Source of the DNA: Enterocola sp045654205
GTDB taxonomy: Bacteria; Bacteroidota; Bacteroidia; Bacteroidales; Paludibacteraceae
Direction of reading: 5' to 3'
Assembly (NCBI GenBank): GCA_045654205.1
Contig: JAZOMZ010000026.1
Coordinates: 1-64,000, forward strand
DNA length: 64,000 bases
The notes beneath the pieces are model-generated. The model was not told where the DNA came from. It saw nothing but the letters and a program-made list of their open reading frames with translations, and did not search any database. A program made the translations under genes and the position numbers. Below are positions 31,914-39,907 of the stretch, in pieces; positions within the stretch are counted from its first letter, which is position 1; the number at the start of each line of letters is the position of its first letter.

Positions 31914-32681
31914 TTAATAAATGAAAGGGATAACTCTTTTTAATTTCTTTTTGTCGAATTCGTCCGCAAACTCTTCGCTATAACGTTGGTAGATAGAGTT
32001 GGCACGAGGTACAAGGTTTGCACAAGTCCACCATAGGAATATTGCACCAGCATAAGACCATGTTAGCACTGCAAAACCGGTCCATTCTAGGATTTCACCA
32101 AAATAGTTTGCAGAAGTTACAAATCTGTACATACCTTTTTTAGGAAGGTAGTGTTTGGTGTCACCTGGTTTGCGTAAGTGGCGAATTACATAGTCTGAAT
32201 GTAGGTTTATGATAAAACCAATAACGAAAATGCAAGTACCAATGATAAATTGAGGAGTGGTTAACCAATCTGGAGTGTACATATCTGCAGGAGATAGGTA
32301 GAAAATCCAGTATCCTTGGATAGCACCATTTAACATATTGAACACAAATCCCATCATCATAATAGTAATAGGCATTTTGCTTTTGCCTTTTAAAAGACAT
32401 GGGAAGATAAATGAGCGTTGGAAGTAGTGAGATTGGAAAATAAGGAACATCACCAGAGGTGCTATTTCAAATGTTCTTTCACTCATACCCCATAAATAAA
32501 GCATAACAAAGAAAACAGGGCATTCCATAATTACCCATGCTACTTTATTATTTATTGCAGGACCCCATTTTTCGCTAATCATTTTTCCGTAGCCAGCTTC
32601 CACAAAGTAAAGCGCTACGAATACTACTAGGCCTGTGATAGCCATTAGAAGTAGTAGAAAATTGAATTGTTCTAAAGACAT
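31914..32681 (-). CDS. Steroid 5-alpha-reductase family membrane protein
   Basis: The 255-residue protein has six or seven membrane helices. E53 (in MECPVFF) and Y86 (in SHYFQRSFIFP) align by motif with the catalytic Glu and Tyr of human SRD5A2, and the C-terminal half carries the NADPH-binding signature: LRKPGDTKHYLPKKG, TSANYFGEILEWTGFA and the closing PRANSIYQRY...RVIPFIY. All key residues appear intact. The family reduces the 4,5 double bond of 3-oxo-delta-4 steroids from the alpha face, giving 5-alpha (allo) products. It is three bases upstream of the OYE gene, indicating a shared job. Confidence 0.85.
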   Translation of the reverse strand: MSLEQFNFLLLLMAITGLVVFVALYFVEAGYGKMISEKWGPAINNKVAWVIMECPVFFVMLYLWGMSERTFEIAPLVMFLIFQSHYFQRSFIFPCLLKGKSKMPITIMMMGFVFNMLNGAIQGYWIFYLSPADMYTPDWLTTPQFIIGTCIFVIGFIINLHSDYVIRHLRKPGDTKHYLPKKGMYRFVTSANYFGEILEWTGFAVLTWSYAGAIFLWWTCANLVPRANSIYQRYSEEFADEFDKKKLKRVIPFIY

Positions 32682-32712
32682 AATTAATAATTATAATAGT
32701 ATAAGGTTTGTT

Positions 32713-33672
32713 TTAATACTCGAATTTAATGTTGTCCACCCAAAGTGTGTTTCCTACAGTACCAATAAACGCCCCTTGATTGCCAGAAGTAATCATTAAT
32801 ATAATATGTGTAGGTTCTTCATCTTCTTCTGCCCAACCTATCTCACGAATAAGTTCCATTTCTCCTTTGCTATTCATTGCTTTGTATTGAAGACCATTCT
32901 CGCCAGAAAGTTTCATGAAGTCTTTGTAGTATTCTGTGCCACTAATATCTCCGTAGTGAATAGGGAAGCGCACTGCATTTTGCCATTCAGGCACGTTGTG
33001 GTCTAGTTGGAAGCGCATGGTTCCTACGCGTTTTGCATAGATTCTGCCCTTTTTGTCTTCCCAACGTTTTTGTAAATAAACGATAAATTCGCCTCTGTCT
33101 TGACGGTCTTTTAAACGAGTAGTCCCTACGCCAGGGCATTTCATTACGTAGTTATTAGAAGAAATTAAGCATTTGTAGTCTAGGACCAATGCTTTAGGTT
33201 TTTTTGTGAAAGGAATACCCATTTCAATTTTTGCATATGGGTCGTTTGCATTTGCAATAGGCTCGTATGTTTTGCCTAAAAAGAAACTACCAGAAACTAG
33301 AACTTCAATATTGATAATGCCAAAAACCTTTACACCTTCCATTTTGGTGTCTAGTCTAGCACATCTGCCTTCGCCACGTTGTTCTGGTTCTACGGTACAG
33401 CTACCTTTGCTAATGCCTGCCACTTTGGCATAAACATTAGAAGAACTCCAGTTTGTTTCTGGACCGTAAATGTATGGAATATTGCCGTCAATGTGCTTGT
33501 TAGGACCGATTACATAAACAGTTCTATCTTGACCACCAATGATTCCAGATTCGTGGATAGTTCTAGATGTCCAACTTTCAAAATCTCCAAACTTAATAGG
33601 TTCCACCACTTGTGCAACCGCTGTGCTTGATAATGCTAAAAAAGTAAGAGCAATGAATAAAAACTTTTTCAT
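32713..33672 (-). CDS. Secreted PCMD-domain protein
   Basis: The start is set at the ATG at 33672 (MKKFLFIALTFLALSSTAVAQ), which gives a clean signal peptide and lies 27 bases after a -7 box; a longer start at 33738 would lie inside polA. The mature part of about 300 residues begins VVEPIKFGDFESW, and ends with LWVDNIKFEY, as in PCMD (putative carbohydrate metabolism domain) proteins, beta-sandwich proteins of Bacteroidetes. It is the first gene of the block with the 5-alpha-reductase, OYE and SDR, 31 bases upstream. Its role there is unknown; binding an exported or imported ligand is one guess. Confidence 0.65.
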   Translation of the reverse strand: MKKFLFIALTFLALSSTAVAQVVEPIKFGDFESWTSRTIHESGIIGGQDRTVYVIGPNKHIDGNIPYIYGPETNWSSSNVYAKVAGISKGSCTVEPEQRGEGRCARLDTKMEGVKVFGIINIEVLVSGSFFLGKTYEPIANANDPYAKIEMGIPFTKKPKALVLDYKCLISSNNYVMKCPGVGTTRLKDRQDRGEFIVYLQKRWEDKKGRIYAKRVGTMRFQLDHNVPEWQNAVRFPIHYGDISGTEYYKDFMKLSGENGLQYKAMNSKGEMELIREIGWAEEDEEPTHIILMITSGNQGAFIGTVGNTLWVDNIKFEY

Positions 33673-33699
33673 AGTTTCCTTTAATATATAATCAAGGTG

Positions 33700-33707
33700 C
33701 AAAGATA
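33700..33707 (-). promoter_or_regulatory. Promoter -7 box (TATCTTTG) for the PCMD / reductase operon
   Basis: It matches TAnnTTTG on the minus strand and lies 27 bases before the PCMD start codon, between polA and the operon. It supports separate transcription of the steroid-type genes. Confidence 0.6.
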
Positions 33708-33724
33708 CACAATTTTGTTCAAAC

Positions 33725-36502
33725 TCAATGTGCTTCAAGCCAATTTTTGCCTAAACCACACTCTGCTATAAGTGGAACTCTAAGAGTATAAGCGTTTTGC
33801 ATTTCTTCTATTACAATTTCTTTTACTCTTTCCATTTCACTTTCTAGCACATTGAAGTTAAGTTCGTCATGCACTTGCAGTATCATTTGCGATTGTATGT
33901 TTTCTTGTTCAAACCTACGATCAATATTTACCATCGCTATTTTAATGATATCGGCAGCGCTACCTTGAATAGGTGCATTCACGGCATTTCTTTCTGCAAA
34001 TGAGCGTACTACACTATTGGCAGAGTTAATATCAGAAAGGTGTCTTTTTCTGCCAAAAATGGTTTCTACATATCCATTATCTTTTGCTTTGTTTATGCTT
34101 TCTGTAATGTAGTCTTGCATCTGAGGATAGGTTTTAAAGTAACCTTCTATCAGAGTTTTTGCCTCTGTGCGAGAAATTCCAAGTCTTTCGCTCAGACCAA
34201 ATGCAGAGATGCCATAAATAATACCAAAGTTTGCAGTTTTGGCATTACGTCTCATATCTTTTGTTACTTCAGAAATTTCTACACCATAGATTTTTGCTGA
34301 GGTGGCAGTGTGAATATCTTCACCTGCATTGAAGGCGTTCACCATATTTTCGTCGCCACTCAGGTGTGCCATAATGCGCAGTTCTATCTGAGAATAGTCG
34401 GCAGAGAAGAATACGTGACCTTCATCTGGTATAAATGCACGTCTTATTTCCTTGCCCATTTCATCGCGGATAGGAATATTTTGTAGGTTTGGATTGCTAG
34501 AACTAAGTCTGCCTGTGGCTGTAACTGTTTGATTATAAGAGGTGTGAATCTTGCCTGTTTTAGGGTTTACAAGTTCTGGTAAAGCCTCCACATATGTGCT
34601 CAAAAGTTTCTTAATGCCTCTGTATTCAAGGATTTTCTTTACAATAGGGTGTTTGCTAGAAAGACTCTCAAGCACTTCTTCTGATGTTACATATTGGCCA
34701 GTCTTAGTCTTTTTAGCCTTTTCTACTATTTTTAGTTTGTCGAAAAGAATTTCACCTACTTGTTTAGCAGAGCTTAGGTTAAATTCTTCACCTGCCATAT
34801 CAGTTACCTCTTTTTGAATATTTAAAATCTCCTCTCTAAGTTTTTCGGCAGAAGCGTTTAGGGCAGTAGAGTCTATTCTCACACCGTTTAGCTCCATTTT
34901 AGCCAAACATTTCATAAGAGGCATTTCGATGTCGTAGAAAAGGTGTTCTAGGTTTTCTTCCTTTATTTTTTCAGCCAAAATATTCCAAAGTCTTAAGGTA
35001 ATATCTGCATCTTCTGCAGCATAGTCGCACACTTTTTCTATTGGTAGTTGCTCTAGGGTAAGTTGTTTTTTGCCTTTGCCACCCACCAAGTCTTCGTAAT
35101 GAATGGTTTGATAGTTTAAATATACCTCTGCAAGGTAGTCCATACCATGTTTTAACTCTGGCTGAAGCAGATAATGTGCTATCATAGAGTCGCATAACTC
35201 ACCTTTCAGGCTAATGCCATTTACGGCAAGCACCATAAGGTCAAATTTCATATTTTGACCAATTTTTTTGGTATTGGGATTTTCAAAAATAGGTTTTAGG
35301 GCTGCTAAAATTTCTGCTCTGTTTCCTTCGCTCACAGGCACGTAATAGCCTTCGGTTTCTTTCCATGAAAACGAAAGTCCTAGTAGCCTGTCGTTAAATA
35401 CATCTAGCCCTGTGGTTTCTGTATCAAAGCAAAACGCGTTTTGTTTGTTCAAATCCCCGATGAAATCGGCAAAATTTGCAGTTTCTACCAATTTATACTT
35501 GTGTGGTCTGTTTTGGATAGATTCTCTTTCAAAATCTGCGGTTTCATCGGTGTTTTCTGCTACTTTTTCGGCCTCGTCAAAGAGGTCGAAAAGAGAAAGC
35601 TGTTTTGGTTCTGCTTTTTTAGAAGAAGGGGTAGGAATTGTTTCTCCATATTTAGAAATCAGTGCTCTAAACTCTAGTTCTTTGAATATATTTAGTAGTT
35701 CTGCTGTGTTTGGCTCTTTAACTACTAGCTCTTCTTCATTTAGCTCAATTGGAGTGTCTGTTTTAATTGTGGCTAAGAAACGAGAAAACTTAATTTGCTC
35801 CACATTTGTTTCCACTTTAGTCTTTAAGGCGCCTTTTAACTTGTCTGTGTTGGCAAGTAGATTTTCTATATTGCCAAATTCTTGCAGGAGTTTAACAGCA
35901 GTTTTCTCTCCCACACCAGGGCAACCCGGTATGTTATCGCTACTATCGCCCATCAGACCAAGCAAATCAATTACTTGATCTTGTGTTTCAAGGCCATATT
36001 TTGCTTTTACCTCTTCCACTCCTAGTATTTCATAGCCTCCAGAATGTTTAGGCCTATACATAAAAATATTTTCCTCTACAAGTTGACCGTAGTCCTTGTC
36101 AGGAGTGAGCATATATACTGTAAACCCTTGTCTGGCAGCTTGTTTTGCAAGTGTTCCAATTACATCATCAGCCTCATAACCACTCACTTCATAGATAGGA
36201 ATATTATATGCTTTTAGCACATTTTTAATATATGGAACAGCTTTCTTTATATCTTCGGGAGTTGATTCTCTCTGTGCTTTGTATGCTTCAAATGCTTCGT
36301 GTCTAAAAGTAGGCCCTGCAGGGTCAAAGGCCACCCCAAGATGGGTTGGTTTTTCTCTTTTAAGTATGTCTTCTACCGTATTTACAAAGCCTAAAATGGC
36401 AGAAGTATTAAGTCCTTGAGAGTTGATTCTTGGATTTTTTATGAAGGCAAAATAAGCCCTGTATATCAAAGCATAAGCATCTATAAAGAAGAGTTTTTTC
36501 AT
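33725..36502 (-). CDS. polA: DNA polymerase I
   Basis: The start is placed at 36502 (MKKLFFIDAYALIYRAYFAF) as in orthologues; the longer frame crosses the promoter. The 925-residue enzyme has the 5'-3' exonuclease/FEN domain (1 to about 300, with AFDPAGPTFRHE, YEADDVIGTL and GDSSDNIPGCPGVGEKTA), a 3'-5' exonuclease domain with an intact FDTETTGLD motif (so proofreading is probable), and the polymerase domain with DYSQIELRIMAH, RRNAKTANFGIIYG and QVHDE. It fills gaps in repair and removes Okazaki primers. Confidence 0.95.
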   Translation of the reverse strand: MKKLFFIDAYALIYRAYFAFIKNPRINSQGLNTSAILGFVNTVEDILKREKPTHLGVAFDPAGPTFRHEAFEAYKAQRESTPEDIKKAVPYIKNVLKAYNIPIYEVSGYEADDVIGTLAKQAARQGFTVYMLTPDKDYGQLVEENIFMYRPKHSGGYEILGVEEVKAKYGLETQDQVIDLLGLMGDSSDNIPGCPGVGEKTAVKLLQEFGNIENLLANTDKLKGALKTKVETNVEQIKFSRFLATIKTDTPIELNEEELVVKEPNTAELLNIFKELEFRALISKYGETIPTPSSKKAEPKQLSLFDLFDEAEKVAENTDETADFERESIQNRPHKYKLVETANFADFIGDLNKQNAFCFDTETTGLDVFNDRLLGLSFSWKETEGYYVPVSEGNRAEILAALKPIFENPNTKKIGQNMKFDLMVLAVNGISLKGELCDSMIAHYLLQPELKHGMDYLAEVYLNYQTIHYEDLVGGKGKKQLTLEQLPIEKVCDYAAEDADITLRLWNILAEKIKEENLEHLFYDIEMPLMKCLAKMELNGVRIDSTALNASAEKLREEILNIQKEVTDMAGEEFNLSSAKQVGEILFDKLKIVEKAKKTKTGQYVTSEEVLESLSSKHPIVKKILEYRGIKKLLSTYVEALPELVNPKTGKIHTSYNQTVTATGRLSSSNPNLQNIPIRDEMGKEIRRAFIPDEGHVFFSADYSQIELRIMAHLSGDENMVNAFNAGEDIHTATSAKIYGVEISEVTKDMRRNAKTANFGIIYGISAFGLSERLGISRTEAKTLIEGYFKTYPQMQDYITESINKAKDNGYVETIFGRKRHLSDINSANSVVRSFAERNAVNAPIQGSAADIIKIAMVNIDRRFEQENIQSQMILQVHDELNFNVLESEMERVKEIVIEEMQNAYTLRVPLIAECGLGKNWLEAH

Positions 36503-36525
36503 ATCTGTATTTTTACAATAATAGG

Positions 36526-36533
36526 CAAAATTA
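36526..36533 (-). promoter_or_regulatory. Promoter -7 box (TAATTTTG) for polA
   Basis: It matches TAnnTTTG on the minus strand, 23 bases before the chosen polA start, and supports that start over the longer frame. Confidence 0.6.
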
Positions 36534-36555
36534 GTGATTTTATTCATAATTTTAT

Positions 36556-36563
36556 TATATTTG
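36556..36563 (+). promoter_or_regulatory. Promoter -7 box (TATATTTG) for the LytTR gene
   Basis: It matches TAnnTTTG, 29 bases before the ATG at 36593, and is divergent from the polA promoter 22 bases away. Confidence 0.6.
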
Positions 36564-36592
36564 TCAGTCAATTAATGCAAAATAAGATACAG

Positions 36593-37489
36593 ATGTCTGA
36601 TAAACCAACCATAAAAACTACTAGAATAAAGGATTATTATACTGATAAATGGAATATGATTAAGTCTGTTCTGTTTACAGCTATTTTCTCGCTTGCCTTT
36701 GTAAATCTTTACAAACCTTTTGAATCTGCTAGATGGGTGGATGTAACAGAGGTGGGTTATTTCTTGTATTCTTGTCTTTTTGTCTTTGTTGGTATCTGTG
36801 TGATAGCTATTAGCCGTATTTTAATGTATATTTTTGTAGGTAGGGTTTCTCTTAGCTATTTGGAATACATTATTTGGCTTATAATGGAGGTGGTAATCCT
36901 CTCTGGATTCTATACCTTATACGTAATTTGGGTAAATCCTAGCTTAGATTTTTTCAACTACGATGACCTTATCACTGTTTTTAGAGAGGTAAATATCAAT
37001 ACATTTTTAGTTGTCTTTATTCCTTATCTTGTTTCATGGTTATATATTAATAATATTAGCCTACGAAAGAAATTGGTAGAACTAGAAAACCTAGGAAAAT
37101 CTCAAGTGGGAATAGTAAATTTTACCGATGAAAAGGGCGAAAATAAGCTTTCGCTATCTACAGATAGTTTGATTTATATTGAGTCTGCAGATAACTATGT
37201 AGAGATATATTATATTAGTCAACACAAGTTAAATAAGTTCCTGCTTAGAAACTCCATGAAACGAATGGAAGAACTATTTGTAGACACCAATATTTGTCGT
37301 TGCCATAGATCATTTATTGTGAATATGCAACATGTTACTGCAATGCGTAGAAATGCTGATGAACTTGAAATAGAATTCAAGATTCCTGATATTAAGAAGA
37401 TACCAATTTCTAAGACTTATGTAAAAAAAGTAAGCGAGATGTTTATGCATCTCGCTCCTAAACTTGCAGAAGATTCTGCTTCAAATTAG
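36593..37489 (+). CDS. Membrane-bound LytTR transcription factor
   Basis: The start at 36593 (MSDKPTIKTTRIKDYY) is preferred because it follows the -7 box by a normal leader length; an in-frame ATG at 36575 is possible. The 298-residue protein has four membrane helices (about 24-40, 55-80, 92-112, 135-152), a short coiled coil and a LytTR DNA-binding domain (about 185-290) with SLIYIESADNYVEIYY and CHRSFIVNMQHV. There is no receiver domain, so it is a one-component regulator that senses something in the membrane. Targets are unknown. Its stop codon overlaps that of the convergent acyl-CoA ligase gene. Confidence 0.85.
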   Translation: MSDKPTIKTTRIKDYYTDKWNMIKSVLFTAIFSLAFVNLYKPFESARWVDVTEVGYFLYSCLFVFVGICVIAISRILMYIFVGRVSLSYLEYIIWLIMEVVILSGFYTLYVIWVNPSLDFFNYDDLITVFREVNINTFLVVFIPYLVSWLYINNISLRKKLVELENLGKSQVGIVNFTDEKGENKLSLSTDSLIYIESADNYVEIYYISQHKLNKFLLRNSMKRMEELFVDTNICRCHRSFIVNMQHVTAMRRNADELEIEFKIPDIKKIPISKTYVKKVSEMFMHLAPKLAEDSASN

Positions 37490-39135
37490 TTATATAAATA
37501 TCTCTTTATACTTTTCTTTGGCGTTTTTGCAAACTCTTGTTCTACCAACTCAAAGCTAGAAATTTTACAGAAACGTGGGATAAGTTTGTTTACCTTAGCA
37601 CAGTTCATGTCCATAATTTCTTGTGGAGTATGTGTTGTTTCTTTTTTGATAGCAGCGGTATCTGCATATACTAGAGCAACTAGATTTCCGCCTCTGCTCA
37701 CTACTACAGATTCTATCACATAAGGCATGTTGTTTACTTTATCTTCAATTTCTTCTGGATAGATATTTTGGCCGTTGCCACTTAGAATCATATTTTTGTT
37801 TCTACCACGGATAAAGATATTGCCATCTGCATCTATTACACCAAGGTCGCCAGTTTTCATCCAACCATCTTGTGTAAAGATAGCGTCTGTAGCAGCTTGA
37901 TTTTTGTAGTAGCCATTCATCACGCTTTCGCCTTTTACCATGATTTCTCCTACAACTTTTTGTGGATTTTCTGAATCCACTTTTACTTCCATTCTATCAA
38001 CGATTTTACCGCAAGAACGTATCTTGAAGCTATCCCATGGGGTATATGCAATAAGTGGAGCACATTCTGTCATACCATAACCCACGCAATATGGGAATTT
38101 GATTTGTTTTAGACATTTTTCCACTTCGTGGTTAAGAGCAGCACCACCAATAATTAGATATTTTAGGTTGCCACCAAATGCTTGCATAAGTTTGTTGTAA
38201 ACCTTTCTTCTAATTACTTTGTTAATGCCAGGAAGATACCAAAGAACCTTTACTAGAGGTTTTTGAATGGCTGGGAAGATAGATTTTTTAAAGATTTTTT
38301 CAATTACCAATGGCACGGTAAGTATCATGTAAGGGTGCACTTCCGACAATGCTTTTAGCAATACTTGAGGTGAAGGGGTACGGTTTAGGAAGTAAACATG
38401 ACACCCGCCCGCCAATTGATAAAGGAATTCAAATGTTAAACCGAACATGTGAGCAAGAGGAAGCATAGAAACTACACTCCAACCTGCTTGATTAGGAATT
38501 TTGTCTTGTCCGAAGGTAACATTTGAGCTAATGTTTCTATGGGTAAGTACTACACCTTTAGGGTCGCCTGTACTACCAGAAGTATAGTTAATTATGGCAG
38601 GTTCGTCAAAATTATCTGTACTATAAGTAGTTTTTGTAGGGTCAAAGCCATTTGGATATTCTGCTTTGAATAGTTTATCCCAAGATGCATGAGCATTTTT
38701 TATATCATTGTTCTTTCCGAAGTAAAGTTCTAATGTATTTTGGCAGATGATAGCATCAACTTGGTTTAACTCTTCCTCTTTAAGGTTCTTCCAAACCACA
38801 TCGCCTACCATAAATATGCGAGCGTCAGAGTGTTTAACAAGAGCATATATACTTTCTGGAGTGAAAGCATCCATAATAGAAACTGCTACAGCCTCGTAAC
38901 TTACAGTTGCAAGCATTGCAATAGCCCAGTGACTACTATTTCTACCACAAAGTGCTACTTTATCTCCTTTTTTAAGGCCCATTGCTTTAAATAAAACGTG
39001 AATGCGAGCAATTCTCTCCGCCATTTCACCGTAGGTAAACTCGCCACCATCATCATAATCAGTCATCGCAGGCTCTTTCCAGTCGCGTCTGATGGTTGTT
39101 TGGATATAATCCAAAAAATGTCTGTTCTCTTTCAT
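37486..39135 (-). CDS. AMP-forming acyl-CoA/acyl-acid ligase
   Basis: The 549-residue ANL-superfamily enzyme activates a carboxylic acid, probably a fatty acid, via an acyl-adenylate. The phosphate loop INYTSGSTGDPKGVV, GYGMTECAP, the hinge region TGDLGVIDADGN and the C-terminal lysine region with AKTPKKSIKR are present. The middle resembles long-chain acyl-CoA synthetases. The gene stands alone, with its own promoter region shared divergently with the YqeY-like gene. Exact substrate and pathway are not evident. Confidence 0.85.
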   Translation of the reverse strand: MKENRHFLDYIQTTIRRDWKEPAMTDYDDGGEFTYGEMAERIARIHVLFKAMGLKKGDKVALCGRNSSHWAIAMLATVSYEAVAVSIMDAFTPESIYALVKHSDARIFMVGDVVWKNLKEEELNQVDAIICQNTLELYFGKNNDIKNAHASWDKLFKAEYPNGFDPTKTTYSTDNFDEPAIINYTSGSTGDPKGVVLTHRNISSNVTFGQDKIPNQAGWSVVSMLPLAHMFGLTFEFLYQLAGGCHVYFLNRTPSPQVLLKALSEVHPYMILTVPLVIEKIFKKSIFPAIQKPLVKVLWYLPGINKVIRRKVYNKLMQAFGGNLKYLIIGGAALNHEVEKCLKQIKFPYCVGYGMTECAPLIAYTPWDSFKIRSCGKIVDRMEVKVDSENPQKVVGEIMVKGESVMNGYYKNQAATDAIFTQDGWMKTGDLGVIDADGNIFIRGRNKNMILSGNGQNIYPEEIEDKVNNMPYVIESVVVSRGGNLVALVYADTAAIKKETTHTPQEIMDMNCAKVNKLIPRFCKISSFELVEQEFAKTPKKSIKRYLYN

Positions 39136-39198
39136 AAATAAATTATTTTAACGTGCCGCAAAATTACACATATCTTCCCTTATTTATGCCAAATAACA

Positions 39199-39227
39199 CA
39201 AAAATGGGATATATGAACCCATTTTTG
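39199..39227. promoter_or_regulatory. Inverted repeat CAAAAATGGG / CCCATTTTTG between divergent genes
   Basis: Perfect 10-bp arms separated by nine bases, midway in the 251-bp gap between the acyl-CoA ligase and YqeY-like genes. Both genes are transcribed away from it, so it is more likely an operator or a structure in an untranslated leader than a terminator. Confidence 0.5.
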
Positions 39228-39303
39228 GGGTGAAATACGCTATTTAGGGGTGGACGACGTAATGATAGCTTATATTTTGGAATATGATTAATGGAAAATA
39301 TTG

Positions 39304-39311
39304 TATATTTG
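39304..39311 (+). promoter_or_regulatory. Promoter -7 box (TATATTTG) for the YqeY-like gene
   Basis: It matches TAnnTTTG and predicts a leader of about 70 bases before the ATG at 39387. The leader has no strong structure that I can see. Confidence 0.6.
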
Positions 39312-39386
39312 TGGTAGAAATTTCAGTTGTTCGGAAAATCTGAATAACTGCTTCAAGTAGAAACTAACAACTAAATAAAATAGATT

Positions 39387-39827
39387 ATGGAAGAAAAAAT
39401 ACAGGCAGAATTGATGTCTGCGATGAAAGAAAAGAATGCTGAAAAAACAGCGGCTATTCGTGAAATTAAAACTGCTATTATGAAGTTTAAAACTTCTGCA
39501 GAATACAAAGGCGAGTGCAAAGAGGCAGATATCTTGAACATTATTCAAAAAATTGCTAAGCAACACAAAGAATCTGCTGATATGTATCAAGCTGCAGGCA
39601 GAGAAGACTTAGTGAAAGAAGAACTTGCTCAGCTAGAATATGTAAACTTCTTCCTTCCAAAAATGATGTCTGAAGAAGAAACTATCGAGGTATTAAACAA
39701 AGCAATTGAATCTCTTGGAGCTACAAGCATCAAAGATATGGGTAAAATCATGAACTACATGAAAGAGACTTACCCAAACCAATACGATGCTAAATTTGTT
39801 GGTACTTATGTAAAATCTAAGTTTTAA
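39387..39827 (+). CDS. yqeY: GatB/YqeY domain-containing protein
   Basis: The 146-residue protein is wholly helical and matches the YqeY family: MEEKIQAELMSAMKEKN, then IREIKTAIMKFK, QYLPKMMSEEE-like FFLPKMMSEEET and the glycine-poor end GKIMNYMKETYPNQYD. The domain resembles the C-terminal tRNA-binding domain of GatB, and free-standing copies are thought to bind tRNA or aminoacyl-tRNA, but the function is unproven. It is common in Bacteroidetes. It lies 80 bases upstream of the fumarase gene on the same strand. Confidence 0.88.
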   Translation: MEEKIQAELMSAMKEKNAEKTAAIREIKTAIMKFKTSAEYKGECKEADILNIIQKIAKQHKESADMYQAAGREDLVKEELAQLEYVNFFLPKMMSEEETIEVLNKAIESLGATSIKDMGKIMNYMKETYPNQYDAKFVGTYVKSKF

Positions 39828-39907
39828 GTAGACTTAAAACCACAGAAAAATGTGGGCGAAATAAAAAATAAATAGTAACTTTACAAAAATTTATTAATTG
39901 TAAAAAT

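Noticed and set aside
35412..35978. 188-codon open frame opposite polA
   Set aside because: It is antisense to conserved polA coding sequence, Ser-rich and without recognisable features; a by-product of polA codon use.
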